A stretch of 64,000 nt of DNA from Amycolatopsis mongoliensis (GCF_030285665.1 NZ_CP127295.1:6138001-6202000), one strand, 5' to 3'; shown: positions 42,498 through 51,712, counted from the first letter of the stretch. A program made the numbers and translations. The notes: generated from the sequence alone by a model not told the origin.

Positions 42498-42917
42498 ATG
42501 ACCACTGCTCGGGACATCATGCACGCCGGCGCTTCGTGCATCGGGGAGAACGAAACCCTGGAAGCGGCCGCCCGGCGCATGCGGGAACTCGATGTCGGTT
42601 CGCTGCCGATCTGCGGGGAGGACGACCGGCTGCACGGCATCCTCACCGACCGGGACATCGTGATCAAGTGTATCGCCGCCGGCGCGGATCCGCGGATGAT
42701 GCGGGCACGGGAGCTGGCCACCGGTGTCCCGCACATCGTGCGCGCGGACGCCGGCGTCGACACGGTGCTCGCGGTGATGGAGGAGCACCAGGTGCGCCGG
42801 CTGCCGGTGCTCGACCAGAACCGGCTGGTCGGCATGATCAGCGAGGCCGACCTGGCCCGGCACCTCCCGGAGCAGGCCGTCGGCCGGTTCGTCGAAGCGA
42901 TCTGCGCCGCGAGCTGA
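42498..42917 (+). CDS. hrp1: Hypoxic-response CBS protein, Hrp1-like
   Basis: A 139-aa CBS pair that closely resembles M. tuberculosis Hrp1 (Rv2626c) from end to end: MTTARDIMHAGASCIGE, LPICGEDDRLHGILTDRDIVIK, VMEEHQVRRLPVLDQNRLVG, ADLARHLPEQAV and FVEAIC. The two cysteines at residues 14 and 39 are kept; in Hrp1 these form a disulphide. ATG 42498 follows GAGGAGG; GTG one codon earlier is possible. Hrp1 is among the most strongly induced DosR genes in M. tuberculosis. Its ligand and role are not settled. PolX follows 25 bp later. Confidence 0.93.
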   Translation: MTTARDIMHAGASCIGENETLEAAARRMRELDVGSLPICGEDDRLHGILTDRDIVIKCIAAGADPRMMRARELATGVPHIVRADAGVDTVLAVMEEHQVRRLPVLDQNRLVGMISEADLARHLPEQAVGRFVEAICAAS

Positions 42918-42942
42918 CGACGGCCGCCGAGGCGAGGCCGAA

Positions 42943-44691
42943 GTGTCCCGGTCGAACGACGCCGTCGCGGGCATGCTGCGGGAATACTCCGAGCTGCTCG
43001 CGATTGCCGGCGGGCCGGCGTTCAAGGTGCGGGCCTACGAAAAGGCCGCCCGGGCGGTGGCCGGGCACCCGGACGACGTGACGGGGCTGTCCGGCAAGGA
43101 ACTGCGGGGGATCCCGAACGTGGGTGATCACCTCGCCCGCAAGATCCTCGAGTTCCTGGACACCGGATCGGTGACCGAGCTGGTGGAACTCCGGTCGCGG
43201 GTGCCGGAGGGGTTGCGCACGCTCCTCACGGTGCCCGGGCTGGGACCGAAGCGGGCGCACCAGGTCTACGAGCAGCTCGGCATCACGTCGATCGACGGCC
43301 TGCTGCAGGCGCTGCACGAGCACCGCTTGCAGGATCTCCGCGGCTGGGGCGCGAAGACCGAGGACAACCTCGCCGCGTCCCTCGGTGAGGCTCATTCGGC
43401 GGGCGAGCGCGTGCAGCTCGGTTTCGCGCTCGACCTCGCCGAGGAGCTGCTGACGCGGATTTCGGCCTGGCCGCAGGTGCGCAGAGCCGCGTACGCCGGT
43501 TCGCTGCGGCGGATGCGGGACACCATCGGGGACATCGACCTGCTGGTGGCAGCCGGCGAAGCCGAGCCTGTCATGTCCGGCGTGGTGGAGCTGCCGCACG
43601 TGGCCCGGGTGCTGGCCCACGGCCCGACGAAGACGTCAGTGGTGACGAGCACCGGGGTCCAGGTGGACGTCCGGGTGGTGCAGCCGGACGTGTGGGGCGC
43701 TGCCCTGTTGTACTTCACCGGTTCCAAGCAGCACAACATCGAGGTCCGCGAACTCGCCGTGCGGGCCGGGCTGAAGCTGTCGGAGTACGGGCTGTTCGAC
43801 GTCGAGACCGGGGTGCTGGTGGCGGCCGAGACCGAGGAGGAGGTCTACGCGCGGCTCGGTCTGCCGTGGATCCCGCCCACCCTGCGGGAGGGTGCCGGTG
43901 AGGTCGCGGCCGCGCTCGGCGGGCGGCTTCCGCAGCTGGTACGGATCGGGGACGTCCGCGGTGATCTGCACACTCACACCGACCTGACCGACGGGGTCGC
44001 CACCCTGGAGCAGATGGTGGCCGCGGCGAAGGCCCGCGGGTACGAGTACTACGCCGTCACCGACCACGCGCCGCTGTTGTACATGCAGCGGATGACCCGG
44101 GAAAAGGCGCTGGCGCAACGGAAGCGGATCCGGGAGCTGGAGCGGACGTCGGGGATGTCGCTGTTGCACGGTACCGAGCTGAACGTCCAGCCGGACGGCT
44201 CGCTCGACTGGGACGAGGAGTTCCTGTCGACCTTCGACATCGTGGTGGCCTCGGTGCATTCGCAGTTCCGGCAGCCGCGTGCGGAGATGACGGCCCGGGT
44301 GCTGCGCGCGATCGAGCATCCGTGCGTCCACGTCATCGGGCACCCCACCGCCCGGGTGATCGGTACCCGCCGGCCCGTGGACCTGGATTTCGACGCGGTG
44401 TTCCGGGCGGCCGCCCGGACCGGGACCGCGCTGGAGATCAATGCGTTCCCCGAACGCCTCGACCTCGACGGCGACCTGGTGAGGCGCGCCCGCCACCTCG
44501 GCGTCCGGTTCGCCGTGTCCACCGACGCGCACGCCGTACCGCATCTGGACTTCATGCGGTACGGCGTGGCGACAGCGCAACGCGGCTGGGCCGCGCCCGG
44601 CGACGTCGTCAACACCTACCCGCTGGACGAGCTGCGCCGGTTCCTCGCGAAACCTCTGGTGACGGCCGGGGAGAGGACCTTCACCCCTTGA
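42943..44691 (+). CDS. polX: DNA polymerase X / 3'-5' exonuclease (PolX)
   Basis: A 582-aa bacterial PolX. The N-terminal helix-hairpin-helix regions are visible ([42 protein letters not shown]). The nucleotidyltransferase core holds [16 protein letters not shown] with the G-S and D-x-D catalytic pattern. The C-terminal PHP exonuclease domain carries [32 protein letters not shown] and [13 protein letters not shown]. Such enzymes fill small gaps in base-excision repair. GTG 42943 starts it just after hrp1. The 3' end overlaps the convergent rtcB gene by 11 bp. Confidence 0.95.
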   Translation: MSRSNDAVAGMLREYSELLAIAGGPAFKVRAYEKAARAVAGHPDDVTGLSGKELRGIPNVGDHLARKILEFLDTGSVTELVELRSRVPEGLRTLLTVPGLGPKRAHQVYEQLGITSIDGLLQALHEHRLQDLRGWGAKTEDNLAASLGEAHSAGERVQLGFALDLAEELLTRISAWPQVRRAAYAGSLRRMRDTIGDIDLLVAAGEAEPVMSGVVELPHVARVLAHGPTKTSVVTSTGVQVDVRVVQPDVWGAALLYFTGSKQHNIEVRELAVRAGLKLSEYGLFDVETGVLVAAETEEEVYARLGLPWIPPTLREGAGEVAAALGGRLPQLVRIGDVRGDLHTHTDLTDGVATLEQMVAAAKARGYEYYAVTDHAPLLYMQRMTREKALAQRKRIRELERTSGMSLLHGTELNVQPDGSLDWDEEFLSTFDIVVASVHSQFRQPRAEMTARVLRAIEHPCVHVIGHPTARVIGTRRPVDLDFDAVFRAAARTGTALEINAFPERLDLDGDLVRRARHLGVRFAVSTDAHAVPHLDFMRYGVATAQRGWAAPGDVVNTYPLDELRRFLAKPLVTAGERTFTP

Positions 44692-46099
44692 CCACCCCGA
44701 CGGGGACCAGGCGGGCGACCTTGCGGCACAGGCCCGCGCCTTCGGCAGCGTCGATGACGGCGTCGACGTCCTTGTAGGCCGCCGGCGCTTCTTCGGCGAG
44801 GCCTCGCCACGACGTTCCCCGCACCGCGATACCCCGGGATTCGAGGTCATCGCGGAGCCGGTGGCCGTCGACCTCTCGGGCCGCGGCGTGGCGGCTGCGA
44901 ACGCGCCCGGCACCGTGGCAGGTGGAGTGGAACGCGGGCGAGCCGGTCACCCCGGCGAGGACGTAGGAGGAGGTGCCCATCGTGCCGGGGATGAGCGTGG
45001 GCTGGCCGGTCGCGGCGAGGTCGGCGGGCAGGTCCGGGTGGTGCGGAGGCAGGGCCCGCGTCGCGCCCTTGCGGTGCACGCACAACCGCCGCCACCGGCC
45101 GTCGACCTCGTGGCTCTCGATCATGGCGAGGTTGTGGGAGACGTCGTAGACCAGCTCGAGCCCGGCGCCGGTGTGCCGCTCGAACGCGCGCCGGGCGGTC
45201 TCGGCGAGCAGCTGGCGGTTGGCGCGGGCGAAGTTCGTCGCGGCGGCCATGGCACCCAGATAGGCGTGTCCCTGGGCGGAATTCACCGGGACGCACGCGA
45301 GCTGCCGATCGGGCACCCGGATTCCGTAGCGGCTCATCGCTTCGTCCATCGTGCGGACGTAGTCGGTGCAGACCTGGTGCCCGAGTCCGCGGGAGCCGGT
45401 GTGGATCATCACGCAGACCTGGTGCCGGTGGAGGCCGAACACCGCGGCCGTGGCCTCGTCGAAGACCTCGTCGACCACCTGGACCTCGAGGAAGTGGTTG
45501 CCGGACCCCAGACTGCCGAGCTGGCCGAGACCCCGCTCGATCGCTCGGGCGCTGAGCCGGCCCGGGGCCGCGTCCGGGACCTGGCCGGCGTCCTCGCAGC
45601 GGGCCAGATCGCGGGGCACCCCGTGCCCGGCTTCGACGGCGTACCGGGCGCCGCCGAGCAGCACGTCGTACAGTTGTGCCCGGTCGGCGAGCTGCCAAGT
45701 ACCGCCCCGGCGCAGACCGCGGGGGACCGTGTGGCCGAGGGTGTCCATCAGCGGGCCGAGCGCGGTCGCGAGCTGGTCCTGGTCCAGCTGGGCGGCGAGC
45801 AGCCGGACGCCGCAGGAGATGTCGAACCCGACACCGCCGGGGGAGACCACGCCGCCGGCACTGACGTCGGTCGCGGCGACGCCGCCGATGGGGAAGCCGT
45901 AGCCCCAGTGGACGTCCGGCATGGCGTAGGAGGCGGTGACGATGCCGGGCAGGGTGGCGACGTTGGCGACCTGCTCCAGCGACTTGTCCCCGGTCGCTTC
46001 GGGCAGGAGCTCCCGGGTCGAGTAGACGATGCCCGGCACCCGCATGGGGCCGTGCCGGGGGATGCGGAAGCGATACCGGGTCTCGGGGATGACGTCCAT
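44681..46099 (-). CDS. rtcB: RNA-splicing ligase RtcB
   Basis: A 472-aa RtcB ligase, which joins 2',3'-cyclic phosphate or 3'-phosphate RNA ends to 5'-OH ends using GTP and Mn. Diagnostic motifs are [33 protein letters not shown] with the metal-binding Cys, [41 protein letters not shown] and [11 protein letters not shown] with the guanylylated His. ATG 46099 lies 7 bp after the archease stop on the same strand, so the two form an operon. RtcB could repair tRNA or rRNA cut by stress-induced nucleases. Confidence 0.96.
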   Translation of the reverse strand: MDVIPETRYRFRIPRHGPMRVPGIVYSTRELLPEATGDKSLEQVANVATLPGIVTASYAMPDVHWGYGFPIGGVAATDVSAGGVVSPGGVGFDISCGVRLLAAQLDQDQLATALGPLMDTLGHTVPRGLRRGGTWQLADRAQLYDVLLGGARYAVEAGHGVPRDLARCEDAGQVPDAAPGRLSARAIERGLGQLGSLGSGNHFLEVQVVDEVFDEATAAVFGLHRHQVCVMIHTGSRGLGHQVCTDYVRTMDEAMSRYGIRVPDRQLACVPVNSAQGHAYLGAMAAATNFARANRQLLAETARRAFERHTGAGLELVYDVSHNLAMIESHEVDGRWRRLCVHRKGATRALPPHHPDLPADLAATGQPTLIPGTMGTSSYVLAGVTGSPAFHSTCHGAGRVRSRHAAAREVDGHRLRDDLESRGIAVRGTSWRGLAEEAPAAYKDVDAVIDAAEGAGLCRKVARLVPVGVVKG

Positions 46100-46106
46100 C
46101 GTGTCC

Positions 46107-46532
46107 TCACACGTCGATGGTGACCGAGCACGACCAACCGTCCGGGCCGGGTGCGCAGCGCAGTTCGTGCAGCGACACCGCCTTCGGGACGGAACCGACG
46201 GGGGTCGCGGCCGCGGCGTCGATCATGGTGAACCGGGCGCGCAGCCTGCCGGGGGCCGCCTGGATGTCGGTGTGGACCGGGATCTCGCCGGCGGTGTCGA
46301 GCCGGTAGATGACGTCGTCGAGCACGGCGGCGAGGAGATCCGCGTCGCCGTCCGCGCGCACGTCTTGTTCGACGACACGGTGCGGCTCGGTGCCGGACGG
46401 TTCCGCGAAGCTTGCCACCATGCCGGCGACGGCCTCGGCGATGCAGCGCTCGCGGGTCGTTGCCCACGCCTCGACGCGCAAGTCGGCCGTGTGGGCCACG
46501 GCCCGGTGGCCGGACGGGCGTCTTTCGGTCAT
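46107..46532 (-). CDS. Archease (RtcB activator)
   Basis: A 141-aa archease. It opens [29 protein letters not shown] and contains [22 protein letters not shown] and a C-terminal [25 protein letters not shown]. Archease promotes guanylylation and turnover of RtcB in characterised systems. ATG 46532 has GGAGAACC upstream and rtcB follows 7 bp after its stop, supporting a functional pair. A GGGGCCAAAGTCGA element resembling the island's DosR-like boxes is about 80 bp upstream. Confidence 0.93.
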   Translation of the reverse strand: MTERRPSGHRAVAHTADLRVEAWATTRERCIAEAVAGMVASFAEPSGTEPHRVVEQDVRADGDADLLAAVLDDVIYRLDTAGEIPVHTDIQAAPGRLRARFTMIDAAAATPVGSVPKAVSLHELRCAPGPDGWSCSVTIDV

Positions 46533-46612
46533 CTGGTTCTCCAGCCGTGCCCGGCGGTGAGCCGCGGGTGTCCGCCGGTGGCCAGTATTCGCGCGTGCGT
46601 GATGATCGGATA

Positions 46613-46626
46613 GGGGCCAAAGTCGA
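46613..46626. promoter_or_regulatory. Weak DosR-like element upstream of archease-rtcB
   Basis: GGGGCCAAAGTCGA on this strand reads TCGACTTTGGCCCC on the other. It resembles GGACTTTCGGCCC with one base missing in the centre. It lies 81 bp upstream of the archease start, at a distance like that of the other boxes. Confidence 0.35.
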
Positions 46627-46787
46627 TTCCCCGGGCACAAGTGTTGCCACCGAAGACTTCGTGCTCTCGTGGGGATCCCGGTGCCGCCCGGTGCGGGCTC
46701 CGGGGCCGTGGGGCTTCCGGAGCAGGATCGAGGAGATCGCTCACCTCGGCGACACCGGCGGCGGTCGAGCGGAACCGTCGGTCCGGC

Positions 46788-47006
46788 TCACGAGGCCGCC
46801 CGCGAGAGACGGTATCCGGGCACGAGGACCGGCCGGCCGGCCTCGAAGCGAACCCACACCGAGCCCGGTCGCAGGTCGGGATCCTGCACGATGACGACGC
46901 CACGAGCGCCGTGGTACCGACCGCCGGTCACCTTCACGCGAGCACCGTCCGGGAAGGCTTCCTCGCCGAGCGGACCGTCGGGAATCGGAAGCGGATGGCT
47001 CACCAT
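46788..47006 (-). CDS. Small KOW-like domain protein
   Basis: A 72-aa protein. ATG 47006 opens MVSHPLPIPDG, then ARVKVTGGRYHGARGVVIVQDPDLRPGSVWVRFEAGRPVLVPGYRL. The V-x-V-x-GG-x-Y-x-G-x-x-G-x-V pattern is like a KOW/SH3-like beta-barrel that binds RNA or protein. It stands alone between the archease operon and the acyltransferase-Hsp20 gene. The in-frame extension to 47123 is less likely. No family name can be given with certainty. Confidence 0.62.
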   Translation of the reverse strand: MVSHPLPIPDGPLGEEAFPDGARVKVTGGRYHGARGVVIVQDPDLRPGSVWVRFEAGRPVLVPGYRLSRAAS

Positions 47007-47215
47007 CGGCTGCGGCCCCCTTGTTCTCACCTGCGCCTGTGCTGGTATCGACACCAGTAGACCCGCATCGGTGCTCGCGGGCAGCGCGAGTGCCGTCAGG
47101 ACACTCCGGAACCACCCGCCCAAGGGATGCCCGAGCGCGGGTCGGTGCTTCGGGCCTCTGGACCGGGGGCGAAAGCCACTGGCCCGGCCGGACGCCGGAG
47201 CCGCACAGTGCCGGC

Positions 47216-49069
47216 ATGGCGGAGTCGTCCGGGTCGAACGACGCCGGGTTCCGGCGGCGGCCGGAGCCTCGGTGGGCGTTCCCGCGGCCCGGACGAGGGC
47301 GCCTGCCCGGGCCGTCGGCGCGCGAGCCGGCTGTCGATCTCTACCGGGTCGTCGCGGTGGTCGTGGTGGTGCTCGGGCACTGGCTGGCGGCGTCGGTGAC
47401 CTACACCGGCGGGCGGTTCGCCGACGAGAACGTGCTCGCCGCGCTGCCCTGGACGCGGTGGCTGACGTGGGTGTTCCAGGTGATCCCGGTGTTCTTCCTG
47501 GTCGCCGGGTACGGCGGTGCCGCGTCCTGGACGAGGTGGCCCGGCGGCTGGGCGGACTGGTTGCGGCACCGCCTGACCGGCGTGGCCGGGCCGGTGACCG
47601 CGTACGTCGTGGCGATGCTCGTGGCGGCCGAGATCCTTCGCTGGTGCGGAGCGAGCGGCGCGCAGCTGGCCTACGGTGCCTGGGCGGTCGCGTTGCACCT
47701 GTGGTTCCTGCCGGTGTACCTGGTGCTCGTGCTGCTCACGCCGGCGGCGGCGGCGCTGCAGCGACGCTGGGCAGCCGCGCCCGTCCTGCCCGCCGTGGCG
47801 GTGGTACTCGTCGACGCGCTTTCGCTGACCGGCCTGGTTCCCGTGCTCGGCTGGGCGAACTACCTCCTGGGCTGGGGCGCGGTGTTCCAGCTCGGCATCG
47901 CCTGGCACGCCGGGGTCTTCTCCGGCAGGCGGCCGCTCGTGCTGGCCGGGGGTGCACTGGGTGTCCTGGCGGTCCTGGTGTGGCTGGGTCCGTATCCGGT
48001 CAGCATGGTCGGGGTGCCGGGGGAGGCGGTGCGGAACACGTCGCCGCCGAATGCGGCTTTGCTGGCTTTTGCCGCGGTACAGGCCGGGTTGCTGGTGAGC
48101 GCCGCTCCGGCGGTGACCGCGCGGATCCGCCGTCGCTCGGCGCGGGCGAACGCGTCCGTACTGGCGGTGTACCTGTGGCACATGGTGCCGGTGGTCGTCG
48201 TCGCGCTCGTCGGCTACCCCCCAGGCCTGTTCCCGCAACCGCACGCCGGCTCGCCCGGCTGGTGGGCGTTCCGGGTGCCGTGGCTGCTGCTGCTCGCGGT
48301 CGTCATGGCCGCCGGCCTGGCGTTGCTCGCCGCCGCCCGGAGAGTGACCGCGCGGTGGTGGCCGGTTGTCGGCGTCCGGCGGTGGGCGGGGCCGGTTCTC
48401 CTCGTCGGCGTCGGCGTGATGGCGTTCGCGTTGTTCCGGTTCGCCGTGCACGGCTTCGCACCCGACGGCCGGTTCCCGGCAGGCACGGCCCTGCTCTACC
48501 TCGCCGGCGTCGGCCTGGTCGGAATCGGCTCGTTGCCGGCGCGGGGTGGAACGGCGGCAGAAAGGCCTTTGGTCACTTCGATCGGGGCAGAACGGCTGCG
48601 GCGGCTCCGGACGAGCGGCGGTTTCGTGGAGCGGAGCAGCGATCGAGGGAAGGAGAACGAGGTGGCCTCACTCATTCCACGGACCAAGGTGAAGCTCCCC
48701 GCCGTGAGCGACTGGTTCGACCTGGCCTGGCCGTTCGGCGAGCGCTACCCGGTCCGGATCGAGGAAACCGCGGCGGACGGGAAGTACACGGTCCGGGCGG
48801 AGTTGCCCGGGTTCGACCCGGAGAAGGGCGTCCACGTGTCGGCCGGGGCCGGGTCGTTGACCATTTCGGCCGAGCGGGAGGCGACGTCCGAGCGGAAGGG
48901 CCGCAGCGAGTTCCGCTACGGCTCGTTCAGCCGCACCGTGTCGCTGCCCGAAGGCGCGGAGACCGCGAAGATCGCCGCCACCTATGCCAACGGGATCCTC
49001 GAAGTGACGGTGCCGTACGAGGAGCGCGAGACGGGCGAGCAGGTCGAGGTCCCGATCACGAAGAACTGA
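47216..49069 (+). CDS. Membrane acyltransferase in frame with an Hsp20 domain
   Basis: One uninterrupted frame of 617 aa. Residues about 30-440 are an acyltransferase-3-like integral membrane protein with some ten hydrophobic helices. It opens with the AVDLYRVVAVVVVVLGHWLAA segment, which carries the conserved R and H, and has VIPVFFLVAGYGGA and LAVYLWHMVPVVVVAL. After a roughly 40-residue linker, residues about 480-617 are a small heat shock protein (alpha-crystallin) domain. There is no stop codon between them, so translation from ATG 47216 must produce a membrane-tethered chaperone unless it is terminated otherwise. A good internal start for Hsp20 exists at 48662. The gene could be a true fusion or an overlapping pair. 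Confidence 0.8.
   Translation: MAESSGSNDAGFRRRPEPRWAFPRPGRGRLPGPSAREPAVDLYRVVAVVVVVLGHWLAASVTYTGGRFADENVLAALPWTRWLTWVFQVIPVFFLVAGYGGAASWTRWPGGWADWLRHRLTGVAGPVTAYVVAMLVAAEILRWCGASGAQLAYGAWAVALHLWFLPVYLVLVLLTPAAAALQRRWAAAPVLPAVAVVLVDALSLTGLVPVLGWANYLLGWGAVFQLGIAWHAGVFSGRRPLVLAGGALGVLAVLVWLGPYPVSMVGVPGEAVRNTSPPNAALLAFAAVQAGLLVSAAPAVTARIRRRSARANASVLAVYLWHMVPVVVVALVGYPPGLFPQPHAGSPGWWAFRVPWLLLLAVVMAAGLALLAAARRVTARWWPVVGVRRWAGPVLLVGVGVMAFALFRFAVHGFAPDGRFPAGTALLYLAGVGLVGIGSLPARGGTAAERPLVTSIGAERLRRLRTSGGFVERSSDRGKENEVASLIPRTKVKLPAVSDWFDLAWPFGERYPVRIEETAADGKYTVRAELPGFDPEKGVHVSAGAGSLTISAEREATSERKGRSEFRYGSFSRTVSLPEGAETAKIAATYANGILEVTVPYEERETGEQVEVPITKN
48563..48576. promoter_or_regulatory. DosR-like box upstream of internal hsp20 start
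   Basis: AGGCCTTTGGTCAC fits GGGxC-N4-GxCCC with two mismatches. It lies inside the acyltransferase frame, 85 bp before GTG 48662, where a promoter for Hsp20 alone would be expected. Confidence 0.45.
48662..49069 (+). CDS. Hsp20 small heat shock protein, probable internal start
   Basis: A 135-aa Hsp20 readable from GTG 48662, which has GAAGGAG seven bases upstream. It opens VASLIPRTKVKLPAVSDWFDLAWPFGERYPVRIEE. The alpha-crystallin core is visible as GKYTVRAELPGFDPEKGVHVSAG, EFRYGSFSRTVSLPEGA and ATYANGILEVTVPYEE, with the G-x-L-type motif. The length is typical for bacterial Hsp20 and for M. tuberculosis HspX (Rv2031c), a hallmark DosR gene. It shares frame and stop with the acyltransferase and would be made separately if the internal promoter is used. 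Confidence 0.85.
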   Translation: MASLIPRTKVKLPAVSDWFDLAWPFGERYPVRIEETAADGKYTVRAELPGFDPEKGVHVSAGAGSLTISAEREATSERKGRSEFRYGSFSRTVSLPEGAETAKIAATYANGILEVTVPYEERETGEQVEVPITKN

Positions 49070-49112
49070 GCGGAGCAGGGCGCGATTCCGCCGCCGCTGC
49101 CGCGCCGGTTTC

Positions 49113-50105
49113 TCAGGTGATGGGGTGATGGTGGTACTTCGGCGGTGCTTCGAGCGGTTGCAGGACGTCACCCAGCCTGCGCCGCGGAGGTGCGGCCAGG
49201 GGCTCGGCGTTGGCGGCCGCCCATCCGATGCGCAGGACGACCTGGGGGACGGAACCGCCCGTGACGAGCTTCTTGACGGTCTGGCGGACGCCGGGGAGCT
49301 GCAGCGGTTCGGTGAGCGGGCAGGAGGACAGCCCGAACGCGGTCGCTTTCAGCAGTACTACGCTCGTCGCTTCGCCCGCGCGCAGGCGGGACAAGCGGTC
49401 GTCGCCGGCGGTGCTCAGCACCAGCAGCACCGTTTCCGTGTTTTCCCGGCGGTTACCGGGCCTCGCCGTGAGGTGGCCCATGGTCGCCGATCGGGTTCGC
49501 GCCGAGCCGCCGGCGCGAGCGGTGTCGCCCTTGGGGCGGAGCCGATATGCGGTTCTGAGGGCCGGCCCGGTGTAGACGGCGTGCGTACCGGGATGCCGCC
49601 GGGCGGCCTCGGCGATCGCAGCCGTGAGGTAGTGCCGGGCCGAGCCGGTGACCACGTGCAGCTCGGCGCCCTCCCTCACCGCTGCCCGCGCGAGCGATTG
49701 GACGTACTCGCCGGGAACGGGCCAAGCGCTGTGGCGTCGTCGGTCGGCGCGTCGGTGCGGGATCGCAGCCGCCAGGACGATGTCCACCTCGGACGGTTCG
49801 TTCCGGTGCAGGCTCACGACCGCGAGGTGATCGGGGTTTCCGGCCTCGGGTAGCCGGTCCACCTCGGCGGCCCATCCGAGCGTCGCGAAGCCCAGCCGTA
49901 GGTGGTGCAGCGCCGTCCCACAGCCCAATACCAGGTCACGCCCGTCGGGATCGACGCGCGGCAGCCAACGGTCCGGATCGGCGAAAAGGTGCAGCCGACT
50001 GTACCCGGTCCGCCAGCGCCAGGGCTGCGCATTGTGGGCCGAGGGAGCGCGGAGTGCGACGGTCACCGCCGTGTTGATCGTCGCGGCGTCAGGGATTTCC
50101 AGCAT
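49113..50105 (-). CDS. Acg-family nitroreductase-like protein
   Basis: A 330-aa protein of the nitroreductase superfamily, closest to the Acg family (M. tuberculosis Rv2032 and Rv3131, both DosR-regulated). Characteristic stretches are ALRAPSAHNAQPWRWRTG, LVLGCGTALHHLRLGFATLGW, LLVLSTAGDDRLSRLRAGEATSVVLLKATAFGLSSCPLTEPLQLPGVRQ and VLRIGWAAANAEPLAAPPRR. Acg proteins bind FMN yet appear to act in flavin storage rather than nitroreduction. ATG 50105 has AGGTGTG upstream; a longer frame reaches 50234. Two DosR-like elements lie 78 and 162 bp upstream. Confidence 0.9.
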   Translation of the reverse strand: MLEIPDAATINTAVTVALRAPSAHNAQPWRWRTGYSRLHLFADPDRWLPRVDPDGRDLVLGCGTALHHLRLGFATLGWAAEVDRLPEAGNPDHLAVVSLHRNEPSEVDIVLAAAIPHRRADRRRHSAWPVPGEYVQSLARAAVREGAELHVVTGSARHYLTAAIAEAARRHPGTHAVYTGPALRTAYRLRPKGDTARAGGSARTRSATMGHLTARPGNRRENTETVLLVLSTAGDDRLSRLRAGEATSVVLLKATAFGLSSCPLTEPLQLPGVRQTVKKLVTGGSVPQVVLRIGWAAANAEPLAAPPRRRLGDVLQPLEAPPKYHHHPIT

Positions 50106-50183
50106 GGCACACCTGGCTTCCCGTTTTCTACAGTCAACAACCGACGCGGGCAAACTCGGAAGAGCCGGAAGGCCCCGGCTGCG

Positions 50184-50197
50184 AGGACTTCCGCCGC
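50184..50197. promoter_or_regulatory. DosR-like element upstream of Acg-like gene
   Basis: AGGACTTCCGCCGC keeps GGACTT and a degenerate right half. It is 79 bp upstream of ATG 50105 on the minus strand. Confidence 0.35.
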
Positions 50198-50266
50198 TGC
50201 CGAGCGAGCCGACGTATCCCGCCCCACCGATCACGTGCGTCTTCGGGTCTGAAAGAGGCCCGGGTA

Positions 50267-50280
50267 GGGACTTCTTCCTC
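50267..50280. promoter_or_regulatory. DosR-like element upstream of Acg-like gene
   Basis: GGGACTTCTTCCTC keeps the GGGAC half of the DosR box. It is 162 bp from the Acg-like start and together with 50184 would form a spaced pair. Confidence 0.35.
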
Positions 50281-50750
50281 TATCCGGTGCACGCGCCCGT
50301 GAGAACGACGGTGGGCCAGGTCCATGATCGAAAGCAGTCGTTCCGGACGTGGCTGTCAGGGCGCGGCGAGGAAATGTGCGTCCGACCGAACAACGGGTTG
50401 TCAAAATTCTCACCTTGCCGAGTTGCAGCCGCGGTGGTCGGGTTACCGATGCATCGCCGGACTCCTGGGCTGGCAGGACGACAGATTGCCGCACAGTGAT
50501 GTGCTCCCGTGTCCGGCGCGTCGTGCTTGAACTGGGGAGGACCTGAGGCCCGGGCGGCGTCCAAGGCGCGCTGGTAGCGGATTCGTCCGCGATCGAGCCG
50601 GTGGCCCCTCGCTGAACGGCCGGAGCATCGCCGCAACCCCCTTGAGCTCGTTCGGAACCCGCTCAGCACACCGGGTGCTGCCACCGCTCGTCCACTGACA
50701 GATCGTCAACCTCGGGAAGTCCTGCGCGGCCACCTGCGCTGCTACGGTCT
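50281..50750. other. Intergenic region without a supported gene
   Basis: Frames on both strands (for example 50443-50733 minus) show no family resemblance, and composition looks like off-frame GC-rich DNA. It separates the dormancy-like island from the accessory block at the right. Confidence 0.5.
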
Positions 50751-51206
50751 GTGACGCAACGTGTCAGTCGGGCAGGGGAGCTGGTGCTGGTGGCGGAGTC
50801 CGCGTATCCCGTGTCGATCAAGGGCGTGCTGATCCGGGAAGACCGGGTGTTGCTGGTGCACAACGAGCGCGACGAATGGGAGCTGCCGGGCGGCCGGATC
50901 GAGGTTGGCGAGACTCCCGAACAGTGCGTCGCGCGGGAAATCGCCGAGGAAACCGGCTTGCCGGTCGAGGTGGCCGAGATCCTCGACGCCTGGGTGTACC
51001 ACATCGTCGTGGCCCGCAAGGACGTGTTCATCGTGACGTACGGCTGCACCACCACCTCGACCGCGGTTCCGGTCCTCAGCCACGAGCACAGCCGGGTCGC
51101 CGAGTTCGCCGAGCACGAGATCCCCGGGCTGCGCATGCCGGACGGGTACAAGCGCTCGATCGCCACCTGGTTCGACCGGCTCCGTGCTTCGGTGACGGCG
51201 GGGTAA
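50751..51206 (+). CDS. NUDIX hydrolase
   Basis: A 151-aa NUDIX protein. The Nudix box is complete: GGRIEVGETPEQCVAREIAEETGL, with the R-E-x-x-E-E metal-binding core. Family members hydrolyse nucleoside diphosphates linked to another group (NDP-sugars, oxidised nucleotides, ADP-ribose); the substrate here is unknown. GTG 50751 is the start. The stop overlaps the next ATG (TAATG) at 51206, so it was translationally linked to a regulator gene that is now frameshifted. Confidence 0.93.
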   Translation: MTQRVSRAGELVLVAESAYPVSIKGVLIREDRVLLVHNERDEWELPGGRIEVGETPEQCVAREIAEETGLPVEVAEILDAWVYHIVVARKDVFIVTYGCTTTSTAVPVLSHEHSRVAEFAEHEIPGLRMPDGYKRSIATWFDRLRASVTAG

Positions 51207-51712
51207 TGGCCACGGCCGGGCGCGAGCGCTGCGGAGCAGTGCTGAGCCGCTTCGACTTCACGCCGGTCTGCCCGACCTGCCAGGCCGGTGCCAGTGCGCT
51301 CGTAGCGCGGCGCCCCGGCTCGCGCCCGGAGTGTGGATGTGGTCCGACCCGGCCGCCGTGGCCGCCCTGACCTCCCGCGACCTCGCGACCCTTCTGCGTG
51401 CCTACCGGGCGGCGAACGGCCTCAGCCAGGAAGCGCTGGCCGCGCTGCTCGGCTACGACAAGTCCTGCGTCGCGATGACGAAACCCGCAAACGCACCCCC
51501 GGCGACATCGCCGGGCGCCGGCACATCGCCCGCGCCCTCGGGCTGCCGTTCCACCTGCTCGGCGTCACCGACCCCGACGACGCCGACTTCGTCGCGCTGG
51601 TGCAGTTCGGCGACAGTGTCGTCCGGCTGGCCGAGATCGCCCGCCAGTCCGGCCGGGGCGTCGAAGCCGTCGACGAGCTGTGGCCGCTGGTCATCCGGCT
51701 CGAAGTTACTGT
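51206..51712 (+). pseudogene. XRE-family regulator, two frameshifts, 3' end lost
   Basis: Three consecutive pieces in three frames read as one HTH regulator. MATAGRERCGAVLSRFDFTPVCPTCQA (a Cys-pair head) runs from 51206 to about 51327. VWMWSDPAAVAALTSRDLATLLRAYRAANGLSQEALAALLGYDKS (the HTH) runs to about 51475. ETRKRTPGDIAGRRHIARALGLPFHLLGVTDPDDADFVALVQFGDSVVRLAEIAR runs to about 51712. A usual AAG-YVS-MIET junction is replaced by CVAMTK at the second shift. Past 51712, antisense NB-ARC sequence begins. Confidence 0.82.

Noticed and set aside
50280..50684. A 134-aa minus-strand frame in the intergenic gap
   Set aside because: No family resemblance, no clear ribosome site; crosses probable promoter sequence of the nitroreductase-like gene.
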